Source: Tenrec ecaudatus
Taxonomy: Eukaryota > Chordata > Mammalia > Afrosoricida > Tenrecidae
Length of the DNA stretch: 64,000 bases
Direction: 5' to 3'
Assembly: GCF_050624435.1 (NCBI RefSeq)
Contig: NC_134546.1
Location: 16,391,001 to 16,455,000, forward strand
Part shown: positions 34,013 to 45,827 of the stretch, piece after piece
Numbering within the stretch: position 1 is the first letter of the stretch
Layout: each line of letters starts with the position of its first letter
Translations under genes and position numbers: made by a program
The notes under the pieces: generated by a model
Told to the model about the DNA's origin: nothing
Database searches by the model: none
Seen by the model: the letters and a program-made list of their open reading frames with translations, nothing else

Positions 34013-37000
34013 ATATTTGTTTTGATGAAAATATACACACAAACTTCCCTTATTCAAATGCACAAGTCAGTGACATCGATTATGTTCTTGATCTTATGAG
34101 AACTCTATTGCAAACACTTTCAAAATAACTCCACATAATTCACATACAACCAAGGATATTTTTTCTAAACATTTACTTTCTATTTGAGCCCTTGGTATAA
34201 GCTCCTCTTTTGACCCTCTCTCCCCCCTCACGACCTCTTGATAAATTTTAGATTATTATTTTCATATCTTACACTGACTGCTGTCTCCCTTCACCCAGTT
34301 TCTTCCCTCCTTCTCTCCCGCACTTTCCCCTACCCTCCTGATATCGCTACTCCCGTTTCGGTCCCTGAAGGGTTTATCTGACCTGGAGTCTGTGTGTCGT
34401 GAGCTCTTATCTGTACCTGTGCACATGCTCCAGCCTAGCCCACAGTGAAAGGCAGGACTGGGGTCATGATAGTGGGGGCGTGAGGGAGCCTCAAGGAACC
34501 AGAGCAATATTGTGTGTTTCATTGGCGCTATGCTGCACCCTGGTTGACTCATCCCTTCCTTGAGACCCTTCTGTGAGGGGATGTCCCATTGTCTACAGAT
34601 GGGTTTTGGGTGTCTGCTCTGAGACTCCCCTCATTCTCAACAATATGTCTTTTTGTTTGTTTTGGGTCTTCTGATGCCTGTTACTTAATCCTGTCAACAG
34701 CTCACGATTGCACAGGCTGATGTGCTTCTTCTGTGTGGGCTTGTTGCTTCTCTGCTAGATGGCTGCTTGTTTAACTTCAAGCTTTCAAGACCCCAGACTC
34801 TGTATCGTCTAATAGTCGGGCACCATCAACTGTCTTCTCCACATTTGCTTATGCACAATCGTGCCAGGAGGGTGAGCATCAATATTGCCAGGTTGTTTGA
34901 ACAAAGTGTTCTTGGTTTGAGGGAGGGCTTGAGCAGAAGCCCAAAGTCCATGCACTTCCTCAATGGATGGCCATATAAACATATGTATGTATGCCAATGC
35001 CTCTATTTTTATTAATTAATATGTTTACATAAGTGCACACCTATGTTTATACCTCTATCCATAGATTTGTTTCCTATATCTTTCCTCTGTTTCCTTTTAC
35101 CTCCACCCTTTCCCACGATCATGCCTGCCCTTCTTCTGCCTCTTAGTAATTCTCTCAGCTAGATTGCTATTGCTCCAACACCCCCAGGATTTCTATGTCC
35201 TCCTCATTGTTGATTTTAATTCCCTAGTTGTTCCCCTGTCTATGGCATTGTTTGCTCAATGCTCCCTTCCCACGACTCCTCCTCCCTCTAAGTCCCTCCA
35301 GAACCTTCAGTCCTATTGCTTTTTCCTCAGGCTTGCTTCCCATGCCTATCTTGTATAGGAAAACCAACAATAATGTAGGCTGTACAAAAAGAAAATGAAA
35401 AATGAATAAAGAGAAAATATATATAAAATAATAATAACTAGTAAAATAAAAGAATGAAAAACATAGATAATTCCAGGTCTGTCTGCCAACCTTTAAGATT
35501 ATCTCCCCACAGGAGATGTTCCAGGAACTGCCCCTCCTAGCCTGAAGTGTATTTTGGGGGCTCCTCAGGGGCATTGTGGCTTTGCTTTGCTCCCTGTTGC
35601 TGATCTGTTATGTTCCCTTCTTGGTTAACCCTACTGTGGGGGGATTCAGACTAGACTCATTCCCCTGCCATGTGTCCCCAGTATTGTGCACAAACTTCAT
35701 ATGGAGAGAGAAGAAGCCCAGAATTAGCAGAGAACTCCTTAATGAGAAGGCAAACGTCAGAGGGCTCAGCTCACCTGATATTAACACCTACTACACAGTC
35801 ACAGTGGTTAAAACAGCATGGTACTGGAATAATGACAGATAATCAGACCAATGGAAAAGAACAGAAAACCCAGAGATAAAACCATCAGCATATAGACAAC
35901 TGATCTTCGACAAGGGTCCAAAGAGCATCAAGTGAGGGGTGGATGCCTTTAACAAGTGGTGCTGGAAACAATGGAGATCCACCTGTAGAAAAATGAAACA
36001 AGATCCTTACCTCACCCCATGCCCCAGAACAAACTCAAGGTGGATGACAGACCTAGATGTAAAACCCCAAACTATGAGGACCATCAACGAAGGAATTGGG
36101 ACAAACCTAAGAACCCTGGCTCAGGGAATTCATAGACTAACTGTAATAGGGAAGGGTATACACACAGGTGAACCTGAAATTAACAAGTGGGATATACGAA
36201 AAATATCTGTGTGCATCAAAAGACTTCGCCAAGAGAGTTAAAAGAGAGCCCACAGACTGGGAGAGGATTTTTAGCAATGACACAACAGACAATGGACTTA
36301 TTACTAAAATCTACAAAATCCTCCTAGCCGGCAAAAAGAGGAAAACAGTTAACCCCTGAGGAAGTGGGCAAAAGACCTAAACAGAAGTTTTACTAGGGAG
36401 GAGACCCAATGGTCAATAAACATGAGAAAATGCTCCAGATCACTAGCCATCAGAGAAATGCAAATTAAGACAACCATGAGATACCATCTAACACCCTTGA
36501 GGATAGCCCAAATCAGAGAGCAACAAATGGAGGGAATGTGGCTAGATAGGAACTCTCCTCCACTGCTGGTGGCCATGTAGACACATACAGCCTCTGTGGA
36601 AAGTGATCTAGTGATACTTAAACTAAATGGAAGTTGAGCTACCTTAGGACCCAGCTATCCCGCTACTGGACATAAACCCAGAAGAGGTAAGAAATAGACC
36701 ACGACCAGTCATCTGTGCTCCAATGTTTATTGTGGTGCAATTCACAATAGCAAAGAATTGGAAATAACCTAAATTTCCATTGATCGATAAGTGGATTAGA
36801 AAACTCTGGCACATACACACAATGGAGTACTACGTATTACTAAAAGCACTGATGATCATATGAAGCAAATCACCTCATGGGAAGAGTGGGAGGAAATTAT
36901 GCTAAGCAAAGTTAGCCAATCACAAAAGGACAGTAGAACATGATAGATAAGTATCATCAGCACAGTAGGTATAGAAGAAAAGCCATTTATCTCACACTAT

Positions 37001-37545
37001 GTGGGTTGAGGTACAGGTAGTCAGGTGGGGGACAGGCCAAACCCAAGGAAGTACATGTCATTCCAACACAAAGAAGGGGAAGGGGGAAGGAGGAGAATGA
37101 AAGGGGGAGGCAATGGCACTGGGGGAACAGGGCACTAACCCACCAAGAGGGAGAGCATTGGTTATGTCTCCACAGAATTGAGAGTGTGCATGGAGACCCC
37201 ACCATCATGCACCAAACCTTGGGGCAACATAGCCACATGGAGCAAGTCATGAACAGAGTGGGCTACAGGACCAGCCCCAATCAGAGCCAAACTGGCCCCC
37301 TCCCTAGAAGTATGTGCTACAGAGGACAACACTAAACCTGCAGGTTGGAGAGAGGGGCCAGCCTGCCATGCCCACACAGACACAAACCAAGAAGGGAAAA
37401 GGGAGCGTGAGGGTCTAGACCTCTTATTGGCACACCAAGCCCTAAGGATCATGTCCCTGCACGGAGCTGCTAAGACACAGAGGACTCGAGACATGAGGTC
37501 CCCTCGCAGGAGCACACCACGACAGTGGAGCGTGTATTTGTACTC
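34013..37545 (-). mobile_element. Twin-primed (5'-inverted) L1
   Basis: From 34013 to about 35700 the minus strand carries the L1 3' UTR, ending on the left with an afrotherian L1 3' terminus (GAAAATATACACACAAAC). From about 35700 to 37545 the plus strand carries the ORF2 C-terminal region (CACAGTGGTTAAAACAGCATGGTACTGG; GACCTAGATGTAAAACCCC; GGCACATACACACAATGGAGTACTA) followed by more 3' UTR. The junction near 35695 joins the inverted 5' segment to the 3' segment, the product expected from twin priming. Multiple stops make it dead. Confidence 0.8.
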
Positions 37546-37985
37546 CATTTCATTTGAAACAAATTCTCCGTTTCAGTTAAGCAATCATTCCTCATGCTCC
37601 ACCCTCCAACCACTAATCCCAATGGATTTGCTTTCATTTTTTCCCAGCTTCAACTTGAACTTGCTCCTAAGCAATTGATCTGTTCCACAGTTGCCCCCTG
37701 CTTCAGTCTTGAATGGTGATCCTGATGCTATAAATGTAGTCAATTTGATTTGTGTACATTCCATCTGGTGAAGTCTGTGTGTCTAGTCATAAATTATCTT
37801 GTTGAAAAAACTATCTCTGATGAAGAAGTTATTGATTTTAGTGAATTCTACCATGTGATATCTAGTGTTGTTACCATCAACAAGGCCATATTTTTCATTA
37901 CTAATCCTTCTTTATTTTTCCCGACATTCACATTCTAATTGCCAGTACTATAGTTTGATCAGTCTCAAACTATAGCAGTTCATAA
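37545..37985. other. Intergenic DNA, no recognised elements
   Basis: No gene or repeat is recognised between the inverted L1 and the RTE. Confidence 0.4.
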
Positions 37986-39600
37986 AACAGTTGGTAAAAT
38001 GAAATGTAGACATTATCAAGCAATAACATTAATCTTCCATGCTAACAAAATCCTGTGGAAGATCGTTTTTTAAATAGTTGCAGCTATGCATTGAGAGGAA
38101 CTGCCAGAAGTTCAAGGTGGTTTTGGAAGAGGCGATGGACCCAGGGATATCATTGCTAATGTCAAACGGGTCTTTGCCAAAAGCAGAGAACGGCAGAAAG
38201 TGTTTGAGCAACTGTGTAAAACTTTCGATTATATGGCTCAAAACAAATACAGGTGACATTGCAAATAATGGGAATTTCAGAAAGCTTAATTGCAAAATCC
38301 GCACATGTAGAATCAAGAGGCAGTTACCCAAATGGAGCAAGGGGATGTCGTGTGGTTCACAATTGAATAGGGTATCTAGCAGTGCTGTGCTCTTTTACCT
38401 GGCTTAATCGATCTGTACACTGACCAAATCATCTGCTATGCCGGACCGTAGGAAGAAGAATGCAGCAGCAGGACTGGGGGAAGACTCATAAACAGGCTAG
38501 ATGAATGACAGAAAAATGAACAACTTGAACTACTTCCTGATTAGGGTCAAAGGCTACAGCCTGCAGCGTAGATTCCATGTGGGTCTGAAGAAAAAGAAAA
38601 TCCTTGTCCCCATAACGGGACTAATGAACAACAGTACAGTAAATGCAGAAGAGATTGAAGTGATTAGCAGTTTTACTCTACTTAGATCACCAACTGGTGT
38701 CCACAGAAGCAGTGGTCAAGCAATCATGACATATTGTACTGGGCGAATCTGCTGCAAAAGATCTCTTCAAAGCTTTGGAATGAAAAGATGCCAAGCTGGT
38801 GACTAAGATGCAATTGATCCTACCCTATGGTCTTTCAAACTATCTCATACGCCTATGAAAGTTGGGGGAGAAGAGGAGAGACAGAGGAATCGATGCCCTT
38901 GAATAGAAGGATTAGGTTCTTAAGAATATTAAATGTTTTTAAAAGTTCTTTTCCTTGACCTGAGTGATAACCTCCTAATACATTTTTAGGTTTTATATAT
39001 TTCAAGTACTTATAGAAAAGCTATATGAATAATAGATCTCTTTAATAATACGCAGTCTTTAAAATAGTTTCTTTTTCTTATGATATACAAACTTCGCTTA
39101 TTATGTATTTTGATATAATTAATTTGCATTTATATTAATAGGATATATATCATTTGAATTTTGTGTGTGCATGTGCAAAATAATAATGAATTGTGTCCTA
39201 AGAAAAAAAGAATACTATCAAGGCTGACCAGACTTCTTACTTACTTTGGGCATATCATCAGGAAAGAGCAAATTTTTTCTTCTTTTTTTACATTTTATTA
39301 GGGGCTCATACAACTCTTATCACAATCCATACATATACATACATCAATTGTATAAAGCACATCCATACATTCTTTTCCCTAATCACTCTCAAAGCATTTG
39401 CTCTCCACTTAAGCCCTCTGCATCAGGTCCTCTAGGAGCACATTTTTAGAGAAGGGCATTATGCTTGGTTGAGACTCAATGCCAATGAAGGAGCCCCTCT
39501 GAGACAGATAGTCACAGTAGCCACAACAATGAACTTGAACACAGCGATGGTCGTGAAGATTGCAGGGAGCAGGCACCTCCTCATCCTGCTGTATCCAAGG
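37985..39600 (+). mobile_element. RTE/BovB-like LINE, 5' truncated, interrupted by a short L1
   Basis: RT-region text runs from AGACATTATCAAGCAATAACATTAATC through GAGGAACTGCCAGAAGTTCAAGG, GATATCATTGCTAATGTCAAACG and GACCAAATCATCTGCTATGCCG. It continues through the C-terminal region and the 3' end CTTTGGGCATATCATCAGG, which resumes at about 39445 after the L1 with GAGAAGGGCATTATGCTTGG. Several frames are open for 80-110 codons but with frame changes and stops. No intact ORF is left. Confidence 0.85.
39275..39445 (-). mobile_element. Short 5'-truncated L1 inserted in the RTE
   Basis: TTTTTACATTTTATTAGGGGCTCATACAACTCTTATCACAATCC is the inverted lineage-specific L1 tail. Flanks GAGCAAATTTTT and GAGCACATTTTT look like an imperfect target duplication. 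Confidence 0.85.
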
Positions 39601-39754
39601 TCACCCTGAACGACACCAGCTTCTCAGCAACTATCAACAGCCCACTCATCGACGTTCATCTCTGAGCATTTGCCTATTCAAAAATTTTCCCATCAGTGGG
39701 ATCAGACGACATTTTTTCTCCATCTCTAACTTATTTCGCTTAGTGTCATTTTTT

Positions 39755-41060
39755 CTTTTTTTTAAATCATTTTATTGGGGGCTCGAACAATTCTTATCAC
39801 AACCCATCCATCCATCCATGGTGTCAAGCACATTTGTACATTTGTTGCCATCGTCATTCTCAAAACATTTTCTTTTTACTTGAGCCCTTGGTATCAGCTC
39901 CTCATTTTTCCTCCTCCATCCATGCTCCCCCCTCCCTCATGAACTCTTGATAATTTATAAATTATTATTTTGTCATGTCTTACACTGTCTGACATCTCCC
40001 TTCACTCACTTTCTGTTGTCCATTCCCCAGGGAGGAAGTTATATGTAGATCCTTGTAATTGGTTCCCCCTTTCCACTCCACCCTCCTGGTATCACCATTC
40101 TCACCACTGGTCCTGACCCTTCATCTGCCCTGGATTCCCTGTGTTTCCAGTTCCTACCTGTACCAGTGTACATCCTCTGGTCTAGTCCAAAATGTAAAGT
40201 AGAATTGGAATCATGATAGTGGGGAGAGGAAGCATTTAAGAACTAGAGGAAAGTTGTATGTTTCATCGTTGATACCCTGCACCCTGATTGGCTCCGTCTC
40301 CTCCCACGACATGTCTGTAAGGGGATGTCCAGTTGCCTACAGATGAGTTTTGGGTCTCTACTCTGCACTCACCCTCATTTACAATGATATAATTTTTTTT
40401 GTTCTTTGATATCTGATACCTGATCCCTTTGACGCCTCGTGGTCACGCAGGCTGGTGTGCTTCTTCCATGTGGGCTTTGTTGCCTCTGAGCTAGATAGCC
40501 ACTTGTTTACCTTCAAGCCTTTAAGACCCCAGATGCTATATTTTTTTATAGCTGGCACCATCAACTTTCTTGACCACATCTTCTTATGCACATATTTGTC
40601 TTCAGCGATCGTGTCAGGAAGGTGTGCATCACAGAATGCCAACTTCATAGAGCAACATGTTCTTACATTGAGTAAGTACTAGAGGGGAGGCCCAATGTCT
40701 ATCTGCTGCCTTAATACTAAACCTATAAATATATGCATGTAGCTCTATTTCCCCACCATCCTATATAAATATATATACATATGTACATGCCTGTATTTAG
40801 ACCTCTATAAATGCCCTTTGCCTCCTAGCTCTTTCCTCTATTTCCTTTTACTTTTCTCTTGTCCCACTATCATGCTCCATCTTCATTGGGTTTCAGTAAT
40901 TTCTCTGGGTTATGTTGCCCTTGCTGAATCCCTACCAGGCCTCTCATTTTGGATCACTTGTTGCTCCCTTGTCCCTGGGTTGGTCAACACCAACTCCTTT
41001 CCCCCACCTTCCCCTCTCCCATGTTTTCAAGGTGTAGTATCTGTTAGAATTTCATTCCTT
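39755..41060 (-). mobile_element. L1 3' UTR, lineage-specific family
   Basis: Begins TTTTTTAAATCATTTTATTGGGGGCTCGAACAATTC and runs through TTTATAAATTATTATTTTGTCATG, ATGTAGATCCTTGTAATTGG and TGTGCTTCTTCCATGTGGGC. It is 5' truncated, with no ORF2. Confidence 0.88.
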
Positions 41061-41189
41061 TTATGACTGAATAACATTGCATAGGTAGACCATGGACTCA
41101 CAGATCTCCACACTCCAATGACCATTGCACCATTATGCACAAAACTAAAAGGTGCAGATCATTCAAATGCCCATCGATGGATAAACAAC

Positions 41190-41880
41190 AGCAACAGCAA
41201 AAAGTGGAAAATAATTAGTGTTGGTAAGGACATGGAGAAACTGAAAACCTCGTACACTGCAGGTGGGAGTGTAAAATGCTGTAGCCTCCATGGAAAACAA
41301 TTTAACCTTTCCCCAGGAAAATCAAACATAGAAATGCCAGATGACCGAGCAAGTCCATTCTTAGTAAATACCCAAAAGAGTTGAAAAACAGGTACACAAA
41401 CAAATGCACGTATACACAGGTTCATAGCATCACTATTCACAATAGTGGACAAAAGGTAGAAACTACACAAAGGTCCATCAACAGATGAGTCAGCAAAGTG
41501 TGGTGTATACATAGCATGGAATATTGTTCTCATAAAAGGGAATGAAGTACTGTTACATGCTACAATGTAAATGAACCTTGGAAATATTATGTTAATGATA
41601 GAAGCCAGACATAAATGTCATATAGTATCGATTCTATTAATATGAAATATCCAGAATAATGAAATTCCTAGAGACAAGGAGCAAACGGATGGTTACAAGG
41701 GCTCGAGGAGAAGAAGAAGGAACAGGAGCCATTGCTGAAATGAGCTGAGTCCTTCTAGAGGGAGGACAATGGTTGGCACTGGATGCAAGCGTGGTTCACA
41801 TGTGTGACTGTACTAAATGCAACCGAACTGCTCTTTTTATAATAGTTATTCTATGTTATCTAAATTTGATTTCGAATGAG
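41190..41880 (+). repeat. Mammal-wide L1M ORF2 C-terminus and 3' UTR
   Basis: TAGTGTTGGTAAGGACATGGAGAAACTGAAAACC, CACTGCAGGTGGGAGTGTAAAATG and CATAGCATCACTATTCACAATAG are classic old L1 ORF2 end sequence, with many substitutions. Confidence 0.88.
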
Positions 41881-43385
41881 AAAATTATTATGTGGTCTCA
41901 ACCACAGTCATTCAAACAGAAAATTTTTATGTGCCAAATTTGAAATGTGTAAGGGAATGCAGGGTTTTTTCAAAATTAATTTTGGGGTTATATAGGCAAG
42001 AGAGTTTGAAGACCCCTATAACAATTCACGAGTAAGGCATGATTTTTCTCAGATGCTTCCAACAGCTGCCCAGGTGGAAGACTTAAGATTTCTGCTACAG
42101 TCTAATCTCATTCTTCTTATTACACCAAATCCATAAGAAAAAAATAAAATGCATATTTTAAAATATTTGAATATATGTATATATATATGTATATATATAT
42201 ATATATATATATTGTACCAGCATGCTAAATGCTGACACTTATAATGACTTCAGATCAATGCTGCACTTAATAGTTCAAGCTAAACAGTGGTCTGACCCAT
42301 TTTCAGACTTCTCATTCAGACATGGCAGAGGACTGGGGGCCTGTCGCTAGAGGAAGGAGAGACATTGAGGAAGTCCTCTGCTTTGCCAAGAGGGCAAGAC
42401 ACAATTTCGACCCTAAGTCAATCTCCAGGGATGAGTCAAGAAGTGGTGTGCAAAGGGCTCCTACCAGGTTCAATTGTTGGACTATCTTTAAAAGTGAGTA
42501 AGAACCAAGAGCTGAGAATTTGGGAAATTGAACAATGAAGGAGGAGAGTTACTGTAATCTAGGAAATTGAATTTTAAGGTGCAGGTGGAATGAAGGGCAT
42601 GGTTCTGGACCTGCTTCAAACAGAGAATTGGAACTGTCAAAAATGGTATCCTGAGGGAAAGGATGGGAAAAAAGTCTGCTCTCCAGGGGACAAAAAATAT
42701 ATACCCCCACTCCTCACTTACCAACATGGTTAGGCTCTAAAGATTCAGTCGTTATGTGAACATCAGCATCATGTGAAAATGAATGAAGATGACATTATTA
42801 CATAACAGCAAAATTTCATCACTAGCCAAATTTATCACTATATAACTGACAAATCACATCAATACATAACTGCCAACCCATTGAGAATCATGGCCCAAGC
42901 CAAGTTGACACATGACTTAACCACTGCAGCCAGTATTACTCGTGCATCAAACTTCAGGATCCATCACTCCAGATATGCATTGTTAACTGGTAAAATAGTT
43001 GGATAATAGATTTTTAAGATTTTTTTACTATTGTCTAAATCTATGATGTCAGAAAAAGATCATCAATAAGTCAGCAGTAAGGATGTATAATTTTTGTATG
43101 CACTTTGGGTAAGGAGTCAAAAATCATCAGTAAGGCATCAAAAATCCAGGTCTGCTTCTCACATTGATTTTGGCTTTGATGTTATATTACCTGGTAGTCT
43201 AGGAATCTCCAAGTTGAGAAGTTAACATGAAAATTTATTCTGGGCCTGTGGAAAACCCTGAGGCATTCATAGAAGCAAATGTAAACCCTTCTGAAAGGAT
43301 GATCATTCAACCAAGGTCTTTGTGGGGTTCTCCTGAAATGAAACAAATACAGTTAAAAAATGTTTAAAGAAAGAGTTTAAACCAC
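41880..43385. other. AT-rich intergenic DNA with a (TA)n tract
   Basis: A (TA)n microsatellite is at 42170-42213. The tail of an interspersed repeat (ATTGAGAATCATGGCCCAAGCCAAGTTGACACATGAC) is at about 42880-42935, related to the element at 55768-56395. No gene is visible. Confidence 0.5.
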
Positions 43386-43555
43386 AAGAAAATAATGTGG
43401 TATATACATATAATATAGTACTCTTGAGCCAGCAGGATAAACAAAGCCTTGGTACATGCTACAATATGGCTGGAGATTGCAGACATTATGCTGACTAAGT
43501 GAAATAAGTCAATCACAAAAGGACAAACACTATATGATCTCACACATTACAAAGG
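43385..43555 (+). repeat. L1 ORF2 3' fragment
   Basis: ATAATGTGGTATATACATATAATATAGTACTC...GAAATAAGTCAATCACAAAAGGACAAACACTATATGATCTCAC is the conserved ORF2 end. Confidence 0.8.
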
Positions 43556-44745
43556 GTCTTGGTGACCCAGTGGCACAGGCACTGGGCGGCTAACTACAAG
43601 GTCAATGATTCAAACCTACTAGCTGCTCCAAAGGAGAAATTAGAGATAGTCTGCTCCCATAAAGATTTACAGTCTCAGGAAGGGGTAGCGGGGAGGGAAG
43701 GGGGAAAAAAATGAGGAACTGATGCCAAGGTCTCAAGTAGAAAGCAAATGTTTTCAAAATGATGAGGGCAACAAATGTACAAATGTGTTTGACACAATGG
43801 ATGGATGAATGGATGGATGGATGGAACATTGAATGAAGGGGGAAGTGCAGAGTGGAGACCCAAGGCCCAAGTGTCGGCCACTGGAGATCCCCTCATAGAG
43901 GAGTTTAGGAGAGGAGATGGGTCAGTCAGGGTGCAAGGTAGTACCGACGAAGAGCACAGCTTTCCCCCAGATCCTGGATGCTTCCTCCCCCCAACTACCA
44001 TGATCTGAATTCTACCTTGCAGGGCTGGATAGGGCAGAGGTTGTACACTGGTACATATGAGGGCTGGAGGCACAGGGAATCCAGGGTGCATGATACCTTC
44101 AGGACCAAGGGTGTGAGGGGCGATGCTGGGAGAGTGTAGGGTGAGTGGGTTGGAAAGGGGGAACTGATTACAGGGATTCACATGTGACCTCCCCCCTGGG
44201 AGAGGGACGGCAGAGAAGGGGGGGAAGGGAGACTCCGGATAGAGCAAGATATGACAAAATAACGATGTATAAATTACAAAGGGCACATGAGGGAGGGGGG
44301 AGCGGGGAGGGAGGGGAAAAAAAAAGAGGACCTGATGCAAAGGGCTTAAGTGGAGAGCAAATGCTTTGAGAATGATTGGGGCAGGGAATGTATGGATGTG
44401 CTTTATACAATTGATGTATGTATATGTATGGACTGTGATAAGAGTTGTATGAGCCCCTAATAAAACGTTAAAAAAAAAGACTTTGAATAAAATAAAATAA
44501 AAGACTTTAAATCATTGAAGAAGAAAAAAGAAAGTAAATGTCTAGAAAATAGTGATGGCTATATATATATATATATCTGATACAATTGATGTATGGATTG
44601 TAACAAGATTTGTAAGAGCCCCAATAAAATGATCTTAAAAAAAATTTTCAGTCTCAGAAATCTAAGAACCAACTCAACTCTGTTTTATAGGGTCATTATG
44701 AATCTAAATCAACTCAATGGCAGTGGGTCAGCTAAAAAACATAAA
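43553..44745 (+). repeat. AfroSINE split by nested L1 tails
   Basis: The SINE head and middle are at 43553-43682 (GGTCTTGGTGACCCAGTGGC; AAAGATTTACAGTCTCAGG). The rest resumes at 44649 (CAGTCTCAGAAATCTAAG; TAGGGTCATTATGAATC; CAATGGCAGTGGGT). The repeated CAGTCTCAG(G)AA is the target duplication of the inserted L1. Confidence 0.88.
43683..44648 (+). mobile_element. L1 3' end inside an L1 3' end
   Basis: The outer L1 tail runs 43683-43825 (GGGGAGGGAAGGGGG...GACACAATGGATGGATG) and resumes at about 44573 (GATACAATTGATGTATGGATTG...CCAATAAAATGATCTTAAAAAAA). Between them is a second, longer L1 3' UTR (43826-44476) with its own poly(A). The break point lies in the GGAT/TA-rich part of the outer tail. 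Confidence 0.85.
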
Positions 44746-45118
44746 TGTATAGGTACCAAAATTTATTAGCAGTTGTGAGGTGCAGGAGAAAGAAGGAAAG
44801 AGAAAGTGATTGCTTGTGAAATTCAGGATTAGGTTGTTATACATGTTGATTAAGGGTAGGGTTACACAGACACTTATTAAAGCTGGGGTCGATACACTGT
44901 ATATACTTGAGAAAATTGAATTGGGATCAGTTCTGTGATAGATATGCTTACAACAATAACAACAAAAGTAGCTGCTTAAAAAAAAGTAGCTGCTTGAGGT
45001 TGCTTGTGTCTACCCAACACTTCATGGAATTTGGTTCCTTGGTTCTGAGATTTAAGGTCATGGTTTCAGAGGATAGCACAGATAAAGACCTCATAATGTG
45101 TTTAGTGTTTCTTTTCTT
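44745..45118. other. Intergenic DNA, no recognised elements
   Basis: No gene or clear repeat is visible. Confidence 0.45.
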
Positions 45119-45135
45119 AAAAAATCATTTTATGG
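45119..45135. repeat. Target-site duplication of the DYNLL1 retrocopy
   Basis: AAAAAATCATTTTATGG occurs identically at 45811-45827. The motif is part of the interrupted L1 tail. Confidence 0.9.
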
Positions 45136-45810
<675 letters not shown>

Positions 45811-45827
45811 AAAAAATCATTTTATGG

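Noticed and set aside
43800-43825. (GGAT)n considered as a CRISPR-like or satellite array
   Set aside because: It is a short tetranucleotide expansion at an L1 tail, with no spacers.
43675-44340. A 221-codon minus frame
   Set aside because: Lies antisense to nested L1 3' UTRs. The G-rich UTR gives a Pro/Ser-rich chance frame.
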